Shown: positions 47,666 to 59,522 of the stretch, piece by piece
How positions within the stretch are numbered: the stretch's first letter is position 1
Layout: every line of letters starts with the position of its first letter
Source of the DNA: Monomorium pharaonis
Taxonomy: Eukaryota; Arthropoda; Insecta; Hymenoptera; Formicidae
Reading direction: 5' to 3'
DNA length: 64,000 nucleotides
NCBI RefSeq assembly: GCF_013373865.1
Contig: NC_050472.1
Location: 10,857,413 to 10,921,412, forward strand
Program-made: the position numbers and the translations under genes
Notes under the pieces: generated by a model
The model's database searches: none
The model's input: the letters and a program-made list of their open reading frames with translations, nothing else
Told to the model about the DNA's origin: nothing

Positions 47666-48904
47666 GAAACCGTAGGCCCCTCCTTTCGCCCGCCCTCGAG
47701 ACCGTTAAGAGTCGTTCTATTCGAGGACATAGACGACCTATTGCACTGACGGTCTGGGGATGGAATGCCGAAGCAGTTTATAACTTTATAACGTGGTGAA
47801 TTATAACTTTTTTTTGGACGTTCTCTGACTAAAAATTGTTATTTACATTACTTTTTAACCATAAAAAACCACTATAAAAAATTACAGCCCATTTGAAGAT
47901 AAAGCCGTAGTTCGAAAGAATTACTATTACAAATAATTTGTGAAAATTTTCCGTGTTAATAACTTTTTAATAATGTCGAGCGACGGCGAAAATCTTTTGA
48001 AGGTCACTCAGGAGGGAGAGCTTCATAACATATGTCAAGATCAAGGTCATCGGGGTTCCCCTGATCGAAATATTTATCGCGCCAACTTTCGCGGCAAGAC
48101 CGTGCGTGTTGCCACGAAGTCATAGCTCGATCCCGGACTCCTGCATACAAGACACAATAAGTTTTAATTATATAAATTTTGTATTTTTTTTTACATAATT
48201 GTTCCTTATGAGTATTATCCTTCATGTAAAGGTACAATTTTTGAAAATTATTTAATAGTTTAATATTTTTATTATTAATTTTATTTTTCAGTAATAAATG
48301 TCTAATGCCTACAATTATTTAATTTTTCAATCTCCATGTGCACATCGGGTTATTCTGATGATGGCGGTATGATTGAGTTAAACACGAATAAAATGAATGT
48401 GCAATATCATTGATACTTAAAATTCATGATATTCAAAAAATACCGTATTTATTCGTTAAAATACCCTAAAATGCAGTGCAAATTTCACTCATGTGCAATT
48501 AACAAAAAACATCGTATCGACATGTATTTTTTTTAAATTATTTAGAAAAAAATGAACTTTAAGAATCTGGATTAATATTAACCAGATTTTGACGAGAAAC
48601 TTGTAAAAATGATAACAAACTTTTACTTTTTTCAATTAAAAAAAAACAAGTTTGGTTTTCATGCGATACAAAAGGTTCGCACTTAACAAATCAAACTTTC
48701 GCCTAGGGATTCTGAAAGTAGAGTCTTTGCCCTTTAAGTTAAAAAAAAAGTACATGTAATTTGAATGATTTTTCGCAAAGTTGCATCACTTGGAAGATTG
48801 CCTAAAAATTCGGTCAAAATTTTTGTCTCATTTTTTTTTGCGCCAGTGTATTAGCTGTGCTTATCTTAAGATTATTTTGAGAAATAGTTTCCAATATTTT
48901 AATT
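47666..48904. other. AT-rich stretch with a small GC-richer island
   Basis: A GC-richer island at 47.97-48.15 kb can be read as about 50 codons from an ATG at 47973 (MSSDGENLLKVTQEGELHN), with no recognised family. The rest holds no coding region. Confidence 0.4.
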
Positions 48905-49629
48905 TTTACGAAATACAGATCAAATTCACAACAGTACCATGCAGTTTGTGCAAAGAAACCTTCACTTCCATCCGAAGCTTATTTGCCCACTTCATTATTA
49001 CACATCTTGATTCGTCACTTTACAAATATGGAGAAAATCGTTGTCTTAGAAAATTTATAATTAAAATTCTTTTTAAAGACGTCTTCAGAATTGTCATAAT
49101 CTTTCTTTACATTATACAGTTGTGATGAAAAATAGAGAAGTGAGAAATATTAAACAGTTTCTTCTCCTAACAAAGAAAATATTGAAATCCGAGAATTAGA
49201 AATTATGTTCGAAACCTTAAAAAATCCTTTCGAATATTTTAGATCTATTCGTTTTTAACATTTTTCAAATTTTATCAATTATATTGCTTCTGTATTATAA
49301 AATGGGAAAAGTATTTCGTGCTACGAGAGATAATAATATTGTAAAAGGAAAATATGTTCCTGTGTATGGTCAATACATTCCTTTAAATATGGTACTAAAA
49401 AATTTTTTTGAGCTGCCTAATGCGTTGGAAGATACTTTAGCTTACATAGAGTCTTTGAATAAGGAAAATTCTGGGTTACATAATTTTATTCAAGATCAGT
49501 TATAGACTAAAAAAAGGATGAAGTACTTAGAGGAGGATATTGTTTTGCCTTTCTTTGTTTATTTTAGTGATTTGGAAGTGAATAATCCATTGGGATCTCA
49601 TTCTGGCAAACTTGGAGCTGTATATGTAT

Positions 49630-50523
49630 TGTTACGTCCGGCGGGGGTAAGGATCGCGTAATATATTATTCTTCGTATTCCGTTATTTTACTCTACTCTG
49701 CCGAGCGGAAACAGAGAGAGTGTGGGAAAGGAAGGGAAGGTGTGGAGAATTTATCTACGTCAATCTTTAATTTACTTCATTTATTTGGTATAGAGGAGCG
49801 AAATCCTCGCCTTGATACACGTGTCGGGAGCTACTGTTCGCATGCCCACCATCACGGGCTTCTCATACGCGCGTGGTTCCTGGGCTCAGGGAAATTGCCT
49901 GATCCCCGGTGCTCCGGGGCTCTCGACGATGGTCCCGCAGGTCTGAAGAGTTCCTGCGGTGAAGGGAGGGGCAAGGAAGGTCGCGTCGCGAGAGCGGGAG
50001 GGAGAAGTCTTTGGAACACGCGAGGGTCGAATTCCCTGTGCGCGAGGAGATCCTCGGATAATCCCTTTAGCTGTATTTTTCTGCCTCCTCGACGTGACCT
50101 TCCCATCGTGTTACAAGGAATGCCATTTCTTTAGTTCTCTTAATTTAATAGATATTTAATGTAATAACGTTGAATAAGCCATGGAGCATTAAATAGTCGG
50201 ACGGCGCGATCGGACGGTGCTTCGCGCGATGATTATTATTATTATTCGGAGGACGCTGGATCGCTCTAAAGCGTGGATCTGCGGGAACGAGAGACGTGTA
50301 CCTGCCACCATACGTGTGGGTGAAGGCGCCTAGGTTTGTAGCGGCATCGTCGTTGGTGTCCGCTCCGGTGCTGTCAAGAATGGCGGTACGCTTAAGAGTG
50401 CGCCGATCCCCGCGCCTACGCTAAACCCTTTTGGGTTCGTAGGGGCAGTTGACGGGGAAGGATGTACGCTTCGCAGCGCGCACCTTCCCGCACCGTTGGC
50501 TAGTCGTTTCTCGAAGAATGGGT

Positions 50524-50607
<84 letters not shown>

Positions 50608-51081
50608 AGAGCGCACGATCCTCCCGTGTACTCCGAAGGAACGCTGAAAAGCGCTCGCTCAGCGGGTGACGGGGGGCCGCCATGTTCCGTACGGAACTGC
50701 AACTCTGCGCTATGCTTCACCTCTAGCACCGTCTGTGAAGAAGAATAATACAAAAAGGGGATCGAAGCACCGATTGTGTTAGACACGCACAAATCCGCGA
50801 CGCGAAGAAGGCAGGGAAAAGAAAAAAAAAAGAAAAAAAAGCTTGACTTTGCTATCACAATTTAGGTTTTAATTACGGTGAGAAAAATGAAAAGAAAATA
50901 AATTGAGAACTCGCACCTTCACAATCAATCGTATTCGCTTGAGTATGTTGGATTGCCCGGGCTCCGGCAACGAGAGCGCGCTCGCCTGTCAGCGTCCGGT
51001 TGCCTCGACAACGCGTCTTTGCAAGGCGATGATCCTTGCTTAATCGTGACGGCCGGCGCGAAAAATCGGCCGGACGTAACA
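49630..51081. mobile_element. 1.45-kb solo LTR (Gypsy-like) with GTAT target duplication
   Basis: It begins TGTTACGTCCGGC and ends GGCCGGACGTAACA, perfect short inverted ends of the TG...CA type. GTAT occurs immediately before (49626-49629) and immediately after (51082-51085), a 4-bp target duplication. Excising the segment brings LGAVYV next to SLLKNIF, the expected order of the interrupted gene. GC-rich, no protein, so a solo LTR left by recombination. It contains the (GA)n run listed separately. Confidence 0.85.
50530..50603. repeat. (GA)n microsatellite in the solo LTR
   Basis: About 74 bp of uninterrupted GA units. They produce long Arg/Glu and Ser/Leu low-complexity frames on the two strands, which are not genes. 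Confidence 0.97.
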
Positions 51082-51604
51082 GTATCATGCATTGTTTATC
51101 TCCAAAGTGTCGTTCTCTTTTAAAGAATATATTTCTTGTACTATTGTTTAAAAGTTGGACAAGATCATATTTTACAAATGAAGTAACATTTTCCCCTTTT
51201 GATCACAATTCTAAAATTACTTGAGAGTGAAGGTATTTTAGTCCAAAGCAGCCAAGGATTAAAACAGATTTATTTTGTTCTTGAATTAATAACAGGAGAT
51301 AACTTAGGATTAAATGGAGTACTTGGTTATGTAGAATCGTTTCCTGCTCAATTTTTCTACAGATTTTGTAAAATGCATAAAAAAGACGCACAGAAAGGAG
51401 CGATAGAAGAACCTGCTCTTTTTAGAAATGCCTTAAATTATAATGATATTAAATTATGTAATGTTTTTGAAACAGGTCTGAAAGAGCAATGTGTATTTAA
51501 CCATATACCCTCCTTTCATGTAACTGATAATTATAATGTCGATGAGTTGCATGATGTTCGAGAGGGCTTATATTGATATAATTCATATTTTAAGAAACCT
51601 CACT

Positions 51605-52455
51605 AATGGCAAGTATGTAAGAATTCATCGATTCCCGTTCGATCTTTCGCTCAAGAAGCGCGTGCCATAGTCTCGAAGAGAAGGGGGGGGGGGCACTTTC
51701 CTTACTACCGGGTCTCACATGCTAGTATCATGAAAATGCGCGCATGCTTAATGCTCCGAAAAGCGTATGTTCAAAACAACGGACTCTTCTTCTTTCGTTC
51801 CTGAGCGGTCGTCGGACTCACATCTACGAAGGGCTCTTCGCATTCATCCTTCTATCCAAGGGAACTCAGCTATACTGATCATCTTCGAGACATACGTGGG
51901 CGGTCAGGGGAAGATCTGGGTGACCATCGTCTCCTGTCCTGAAGTTGGAAGGCGGGGTATTCCGGTGGAACCATAGGAACCCTGCGAGAATTGCAACGAC
52001 GATCTCGACGTCGGTAATAACGCAATAGAGAGCGATAAAGTCCGACGGCGTAGCCTAGGAGCAGGCGAGAGAGCCAACGTGGGACAGAGGTAGCCACAAT
52101 AAGCGCAGACTTAAGTATTTTTTGTTATTGATATCGTACAAGGAGGCGGGCCGTCGAAATATAGAGCACACTTATTCGAATTGACGTAACGTGGAGATTT
52201 ATATTGTATTAAATTGTATTAAATTGTAAAATTATCATCGGATCCGTGGGCCACTGTAGTTAAGATCGAATCATTTTGAACATTTTAATGTGAAACGGGA
52301 CGTTTATGACTTGTAATTAAAATCGAATTATATTAAATCTCTTTGATATTGAACGTTTATGACAATTATTCTTAATCGCGAACATCTCATCTACCTAACC
52401 GTATCTCCGTGTTTATCCTTTCAAACAAGTAAAAAAATAAATAAATAAATAACTA
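51605..52455 (+). mobile_element. GC-rich insertion ending in (TAAA)n
   Basis: Interrupts the transposase-like gene between DELHDVREG and FNYGLKYSL. GC-rich, contains an 11-G homopolymer at about 51685-51695, and ends in an AAAAAAATAAATAAATAAAT tail at 52431-52452, as a 5'-truncated non-LTR retrotransposon would. No domain recognised. Confidence 0.45.
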
Positions 52456-53095
52456 ATTCCAATTCTTACAAGTAGAAATGTTTTGATCTAAAATCTTTAA
52501 ATAATAGGATACATATGTTTAATTATGGACTTAAGTATTCATTAAATAAAAAAAAGAAATTAAAAATGATTGGTTTAGAGATGTTATGTTTTGTCAGACT
52601 TTTTGAAGTCATTATAGGCGATTTAGTCAATAATGATAACCTATACTAGCAACTTTATTTACTAATGCATCAAATACTTGATATTATACTCGCAAAAAGG
52701 TTGTCAAGAGGTTCTATTTCTCTGGTTGTGCGCTATTTATTAAATATATTTGTAGGCCAGTCAGATCAAACATAATAATTACATTGGTTTTTTCTTTTAT
52801 AATTATTGGCGAATAAATAATTATTTTATTATTCTAATTCTCGTTTAAAAGCTTTAATTCAAGAGCATCATAAACTTTTTGTTTCATTAACAGGAGATTT
52901 CATTAACACTCTTACTCCAAAAATGCATATTTTGATTTACTGTCCAAGAATTATTGAACAAAGTGGTCCAATCTCTCATTTGTTGATCACTCGAAGTGAA
53001 GCCAAGCATAGAGATCTTATCCAAGTTGCTGCAGTTAATATGTCGTCTGAATATACTTCATTTGTTTGCTGTAAAACACCAGGTGTTTAGTATGT

Positions 53096-54515
53096 GCCAT
53101 CGATTTCTAATAAAATAAAGTTTAATACCAGACATGCAAACCAGTTCAGGTCATATTATGATTTTGCATGATATGTTACCATTTATCCACATTCTTCCAC
53201 TTGAACTCAGAAATACCGATTGCATGAGTTATAAATGGGTGGATTAAGGATACTACCTATAAATTAGGGATGGTTATAGTTGTAGGCACTCAGGATTTAT
53301 GTCCATTGTTTGGACAGGTGGTCACCATTATTGCAAATGGTAACATAATATTTGCCCACACCTTGTTTGCACTGTACAGTGCACTCTCGTAATAGAGCTT
53401 CTCCGTGCCTAATAGTGCCGCTTCCCTGCTTTTACGTTCAATCGCAATCCCCTACTACACCATTACTTCCTACTCAAACTCACATTTCAAACATGACTCT
53501 CTCAATAGTGCCGCGTACTGCGTGCGTGAAAATGCATTTTTTTACATATAATGTTTAATTATTTATTAATTATTAATATATCTAAATGATTATTAAATAA
53601 CGTATATTAGTAAAATGAAGAACAACTTTTAAACTTACATATTTGTATTTTAAAACTACAAATAGAATATTGTACCGAAGCGATAAAACTTTTTTCACAA
53701 TAAGAACAAAAAATGCAATTATTTTATAAGTTTGAATACAGAATATTGTATGATGTTGAAATAAAATTTGAGGTAATGTGTCATTGTTTTTTTCTGAAGT
53801 TTCAAGCCTATAAATATTTTTGAAACTATGCAATAATTGAATACTTTCAAACTCATTTTATGAACTAATATTTTTGGCACTGTTATCAAAAAAATTCTCA
53901 TAATCTTCTGACTAAATATAGTTGATTTCCTTACATTGTTTTTCTAAAAATATTGAAAATTATTATATGTTAATATATAAAAAAACACATAACTGGAATA
54001 AGTAAGTTTAAAAATTATCAGGTTTTGCTTTTTGAAGCTTTTCGAATGCCTTGCGTTCACTCAAAGTCCTTTGAAAAAGTATATGCCGCCGTACTGTGCA
54101 CCCTGTTTATAACTTATTTGGACTCTACTTCGAGGTTTTGTCATTTCAAGATTACTGCTGGGACCCTCTTCAAACTTCCTCAAGTATAATCAAACCTCCA
54201 TTTGCTCTCGTTATAATTCCATAGCTTGTACCATGACTCCACGTACTCTCCGTAAAAACGTTCTAATATTCCGCGCTCACTCCGCAGATCCTTTGTACAT
54301 TTCATGTATGCTCGCCGCATTCACTCCGCAGATCCTCCGTACATTTTCATGTATGCTTGCCGCACTTACTCTGCAAACCCTCCGTACGCATTTTGTATTC
54401 TCCGCGCACTTGGTCTATGGAATATCTTCTTAGATCAAGATAATTATACTCAAATCTTATCTCTTATTTTCTTATTATCTGCTTTATTTTAGTTTTACAG
54501 AATTAATTGCTTGTC
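53096..54515. other. Non-coding stretch with a 45-bp tandem repeat
   Basis: AT-rich. At 54273-54415 three diverged 44-45-bp units (TCACTCCGCAGATCC, TCACTCCGCAGATCC, TTACTCTGCAAACCC) lie in DNA that also contains CCGTAC and CATGTATGCT motifs. No gene. Confidence 0.55.
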
Positions 54516-57500
54516 TTATAACCGATTGATTATCAATATTAATGTGAACGCATATTGATTTAAGAGACGCAAGTGGTATAGCGGCCTTACGTTTCCTCGA
54601 TGACATTTATGCAAGTGAGACAAATCAATCCAAAATTCAGCATCTCCACGAACATGGAAGGTACTGTCTTTTACCATTTCCGTAATAATAGCAAAATGCT
54701 CTCCTTCACAAATGCATTGATCGCCACAAACACACTCGGAAATTTTTACAAAACACTGAATTACTCCTAACTTTTCTACTCGATTTTTCTCATAGACAAC
54801 ACACGAAGAGAACGTACTCTTTGCTTTATCATACATTTTGCCAATAAATAGTTTGCTGTCCTTCAACAGTCTTAAATCTGTATGAATATTCTCAAGCGGA
54901 AGATTTGAATTCATCAAGGCTTCTTGAATGTATAAAGGGAGTCTGAGAATCAGTTTATAGCTGCCCACATTATAACAACTAACAGCAATTCGTTCAAGTA
55001 TTTTTACCTGGTGTTTAATGTCAGTGATGAAATCACGGATTGGATCTTCTAGTAACTCATCTAATTTTCTTTTCATTTTTATCAAGAAAATATGTGCAGA
55101 TGCTATTTGTGATTCTATATGTGTTGCACCATGAACTATTTTATCATTGATGTCTTTGTATGGAAAGCATGAGTAGACCCAGAGTGATCCTAGTCATCTT
55201 ACACAGTCAGGCAAATGTAGAATTTGATGAACATTAATGCTACAAAATTGGATACCATACAACGTTAAATATTCTCTTACAAATTGGTGCAACAAACGTT
55301 CAGCATTTTCGACATTTCTGGCAGTAACGCATAACGAATTTAAAAGTGAAACCGCTTACAAGAAGTAAATAATGTCAAAAGTAAATCGGATTCATGATTC
55401 CTTCAAGTATTGATACAGAGTAATAAAAAAACCACATCTTCAATTCTGAAGCTTTCCAACGACAAAGATCCAACACAGTACGTGGCATTCTGTGTACAAA
55501 CTTGAGTGGTTTTATACAAATTAATCGAGAATTTATGACGCCGGATACAGCGAAAACGGTTCGCCAGAAAAGCTGAAATCAAACCAAAAGTGTAGTAATC
55601 GTTTTACTACACCAGAAAAAATACAGTGCATATAATCGATAGCTATACTTTGAATAAAATCGGGCATCAATTTGGATAAAGCACAAGGTCCTTTTACACC
55701 ATTGACTGGATGTTGATCTTGCAACGCCTGATTAGCATTTTCAAGAGTTTTAGCTGATGTTCTCATTACTGGATATCTGTTATATGGATATACGCGAGAA
55801 GTACCTCCTGTTATTGGATGCGTAAAAGATTCACCTTTATCCTTGCAATGATTGCACCCGAATTCACCATTATACTGCATCATATTGAGAAATTGACCCG
55901 CTTTCGCGGGTAGGTCACAAGTTTCAGCGAGAATAATGCCTCTTACAGTTATAACATTTTGCCCTGGCAGAGTAATAATTTTTTCTCGAAGAAGAGTTTC
56001 AAATTTTGGTTGAAACTTGTACATGAAGTGATTCTAGGATGGCTTGTTACCGCCAAACCAAGTAAGCCTACAAGAACAATATTTTCTTTTTTCATTCTAA
56101 GTTTATAAGGAAGCTTATTGATAGTTAAGTATACAGGCCAAATGCTTATGTGGGGTGACTTGAAAACTGGAATTCCGTCTGTATACCATGTAAACGATAT
56201 ATTATTCAGATTGGATAAAAATTTGTTTTGAATGTACTGTTGATACAAACTTCTATATATCGTAAATATCCCCAAATAAATTAGGCTCCAGTACTTGTTC
56301 ACGCTGAAATCGGTGTTGTAAAAGCTCTCGAAAACCATTTCGTTAAAACGTCAACGCGAGCTGCTTTATAAATGGCATTTCCATAAAGTAATTAATTCTC
56401 CTATTCCATTGACACGTTTCACAGATCGAGTTTTTTGTGACGAGTGACGTCGTACATACCGAGCAATAATAATGTTTAGTAAACTTATCTGTCGACCATA
56501 AAAAATATTTCTTAAATTTGTACAAGTTGTTTTTCTGAAAAGCTTTGTTTGGGCAATGTTAATTAATTACAGTGATAATATCTGCAATACTGGTTCCCGT
56601 CAAATTATGCTTCAGAACGAGTGATATAATTAACAGCATGCTTTGAGCTACCGTAATAGATGCCTCAGCATACAGAGGCCGATTATGATCGAACTGTTCT
56701 TTTTCAGCATTCAAATCATTGCTATCGTCATCACTCGCGTCTATCTCTCGTTGTTATTCTCTTCATTTTGTTCGTCAATTTCCTCGTGTTCGGGTGCTTC
56801 AAATATGCAATTATTTTTGAGTGTATTATCTTGCTTGTTTTCATCTACCTCTTGAGTACTCGCATATTCTAATTCACTTTTATCTGTCGAAACACTCTCT
56901 ATATCCGACGATTGCTGATATTCGCAATGTTCTGACGTTCTACATCTGCCAATGGTCGAGTTGCATATCGCAAGAGTCTAAAATGTAAACATAATACAAT
57001 TTCATATATAAATATTAATTATTTAATATAATTATATAATATAATATTAATTCTTAATATTATATTTAAAAATAATTATTATAATTATTGTATATAATTA
57101 TTAAATTATTATACAAAAATCAACATTGCTAACTGAAGTTATTATGGAAAAAATAGCGACCCGGGAAAAAATGGTCCGTACATGATCGTATATGATTATA
57201 CGTAAGCATATAAAAAATCATACATAAAACAATATATAATTTTGTATATTAATATATGATCGTATATAATCATAAATAGTTGAGTATATAATCGCACATG
57301 ATCGTATACATTCATGTATGGATTTGTATGGAACAACACATGAATATATAAAGGATGTTGTATGATCATCTATGGTCATATATAATTACGTATAGTAGCC
57401 AAACTCTTATTCGCGTGTATATAGTTCGCAAGATTGCGACTAGGCGAAGGCACGGCGCTTCTCCTTCTCGTGAGAAAATTTACTCCAAAAGGCTTATAAA

Positions 57501-58310
57501 AGAAAACAAAAGAAAACCATCACTCACGGCAAAGTGTAGTATATATTGTTTTTGTTATACAAAGAAAGTTCGTTATATGATTAATTTACGATCATGAAAG
57601 ATCGTGTGAATGAAAATTTGGCTATTGTATGGAATTGTATATGATATTATATAGTAAATATATGCCCCGCCGACACGACTGCATATATGATTATACATGA
57701 TCATGTATGATTGTATATGACCATACATAAGCATATATGGTTAGATACGATCATGCACGATCATGTCGAGACAAAACTCATACATAATCATGTATGAAGT
57801 CCGCACATGGTCATATATGATCATGCATGTGCATTTTTTCCCGGCGAAGTTTCTTTTTCATAGAGATTAAACTATTTACTTATGAACGTGAAAAAATTAC
57901 TTACACCGGCCCAGACCAGTTAAAACTGTTCGTAGGTTGAACTGGATTTTGATTCAGTAAGTGCTGTGCAGAAGTTTTTTCAGTAGCAGTTTGCTCTACA
58001 GAAAAATTGGTTTTCGACTCTCTTTGCATATATTATTTTGGCAACCCGAAGTACCAGGGTTTTCGCAGAAAACTTCGTTATTCTTGAAAAATTCACGACA
58101 AATAAAAAGATTAGGATTAAATTTAACAGCTCAGATCACACGTTTCTAAAATACTTGATGAACAACATAGTACACAAAGAGATTATAAACATCTTATCAA
58201 GTTTTCTTCTGAAGTTTTTACATTTTCCAGTTGATTTTCGTCAGCATTAACATTTTCGTTCTCATTGTCACATCTACTTGATTTAATTTTTTTCATGAAC
58301 AGGTATTTAC
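54516..58310 (-). pseudogene. Tnp2-like transposase gene, copy 3, decayed
   Basis: Read right to left. 58300-57900 encodes a basic start (SRSRKGKYLFMKKI), an acidic Asn-rich segment and GTSGCQNNICKESKTN. An intron carries a MITE. The main exon starts at 56978 after TTTTAG with an acidic stretch, LYAEASITVAQSMLLIISLV, then the zinc ribbon YYCSVC...CETC (56343-56525), WYTDGIPVFKSPHISIWPVY and LTINKLP (about 56200), QYNGEFGCNHCKDKGESF, GVKGPCALSKLMPDF, IAIDYMHCIFSGVV (about 55600), a degraded WKASE block near 55450, and a C-terminal part to the stop at 54516. The layout equals copy 1, including the intron position, but with at least five frameshifts or stops: an older death. Coding sequence in copy 1 corresponds block for block. 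Confidence 0.78.
57161..57844. mobile_element. 684-bp MITE in the transposase intron
   Basis: CCGGGAAAAAATGGTCCGTA at the left; inverse CCGGGAAAAAATGCACATGC at the right. The interior is made of many short self-complementary words (ATGATCGTATATGATTATA, CATATATGATCATG). It sits between the two coding exons of transposase copy 3. Confidence 0.78.
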
Positions 58311-58739
58311 CTTTACGAGAACGACTATAAAAATTTTCTGATCATACTGTCGCTGTTATTTAATATAAACATTTAAATATAAATTATAATTAATTTTAAT
58401 AAAAATAATATTACATTATTAATTATATTTATTAAACAAATTTATTATTATTAATGTGATCAATTATATTAAGGGAAAAGTAGTGATACTCTCCCGTTAA
58501 ATTTACTGCAATAAAACGGCAATTCGCGAGAGATCCGTACGTCTTATAAGTTAGCGGAACAAAGTGAGCAGAATTAAATCTAAATAATTTTTTTATTTGT
58601 TGCTTATTTGTTGCTAAAAAGTTGCGCAAGAAAAAAATTTGTTGCTCTGTTAGTTTTTAAAAAAATCGATGTTCCGCTAAAGGAAGATTAAGTTAGCGGA
58701 ACATTATATAAAAATTATAAAATTGTACATAATAATGAT

Positions 58740-59440
58740 ATGAGAATTTGTTGCTCATTTTGTTGCTAAAGAAATATTCAATTTGTTGCTCCCAAAATTA
58801 ATTTTCCAATTGTTGTTTGCAAGTTTTTCAATTGTTGCTTGCAATTAAAGTTTAAACAATAGCGAAAAACGGACCAGCGTGCACATTGCGTGAGTAAACT
58901 ATGAGAAAAAAATTTGTTGCTCGTTTAAATTTGATACTGGGACATTGTTTGAATTTGTTGCTCTCAAAATATGCAAGTTTTACTATTGTTGCTTGCAATT
59001 AAAGTTTAAACAATAGCGAGAAACCGACCAACGTGCACATTGCGAAAGTAAACTATAAGAAAAAAATTTGTTGCTCGTTTAAATTTAATACTGAGGCACC
59101 GTCTGAATTTGATGCTCTCGAAATATGCAAGTTTTAGAATTGTTGCTTGCAATTAAAGTTTAAATAATAGCGCGAAACCGACGAGCGTGCACATTGCGAG
59201 AGTAAACTATGAGAAAAAAAATTTGTTGCTTGTTTAATTTTGATACTGGGGCACCGTCTGAATTTGTTGCTCTCGAAATATGCAAGTTTTAGAATTGTTG
59301 CTTGCAATTAAAGTTTAAACAATAGCGAGAAACCGACCAGCGTGCACATTGCGAGAGTAAACTATGAGAAAAAAATTTGTTGCACGTTTAAATTTAATAC
59401 TGGGGCACCGTCTGAATTTGTTGCTCGAAATATACGAAAT
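58740..59440. repeat. 154-bp tandem array, about 4.5 units
   Basis: The marker CACATTGCG occurs at 58882, 59036, 59190 and 59345 (spacings 154, 154, 155). Each unit carries AAAAAAATTTGTTGCTCG, CTGAATTTGTTGCTCTC, ATTGTTGCTTGCAATTAAAG and GAAACCGACCAGCGTGC. Identity between the right-hand units is high. It ends about 80 bp before the stop of the NOF-type gene. Confidence 0.92.
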
Positions 59441-59522
59441 TTAAAATTATCATAATGTGTGTGGAATCAACAAATTATGTATATGAAATAATAAAAAGTT
59501 AAAATTTAAGTTTTATTTAATT

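Larger units (their letters stand above)
48905..53095 (+). pseudogene. C2H2 plus transposase-like gene, split by insertions
   Basis: Pieces in order. 48905-49070: a C2H2 finger (CSLCKETFTSIRSLFAHFIITH). 49302-49629: VYGQYIPLNMVLKNFFELPN, in-frame TAG at 49503, then FFVYFSDLEVNNPLGSHSGK and LGAVYV. 51086-51605: SLLKNIFLVLLFKS, ITGDNLGLNGVLGYVESFPA, FYRFCKM, FHVTDNYNVDELHDVREG. 52500-52760: FNYGLKYSLNKK, EMLCFVRLFEVIIGDLV. 52850-53095: IQEHHKLFVSLTGDF, TPKMHILIYCPRIIEQSGPI, LITRSEAKHRDL. I know this order from a large family of finger-bearing, transposase-like proteins in arthropods and fish, a distant relative of the Tnp2 type in its HDxxEG and EHH/KHR blocks. Its biochemical role is unproven. 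Several stops and frameshifts; a solo LTR and a GC-rich insertion interrupt it. Confidence 0.7.

Noticed and set aside
47257..47730. Minus-strand frame of about 157 codons
   Set aside because: It is antisense to the R1-type reverse transcriptase fragment, which has family motifs on the plus strand.
50330..50858. Long open frames of Ser/Leu or Arg/Glu repeats on both strands
   Set aside because: They are the translation of a (GA)n microsatellite inside a solo LTR.
53352..53558. CT-rich open frame resembling a Pro/Thr/Ser-rich protein
   Set aside because: Low-complexity, no acceptor or donor, no neighbour support.
58740..59440. CRISPR-like regular repeats
   Set aside because: Units of 154 bp are tandem without unique spacers, and the context is eukaryotic.
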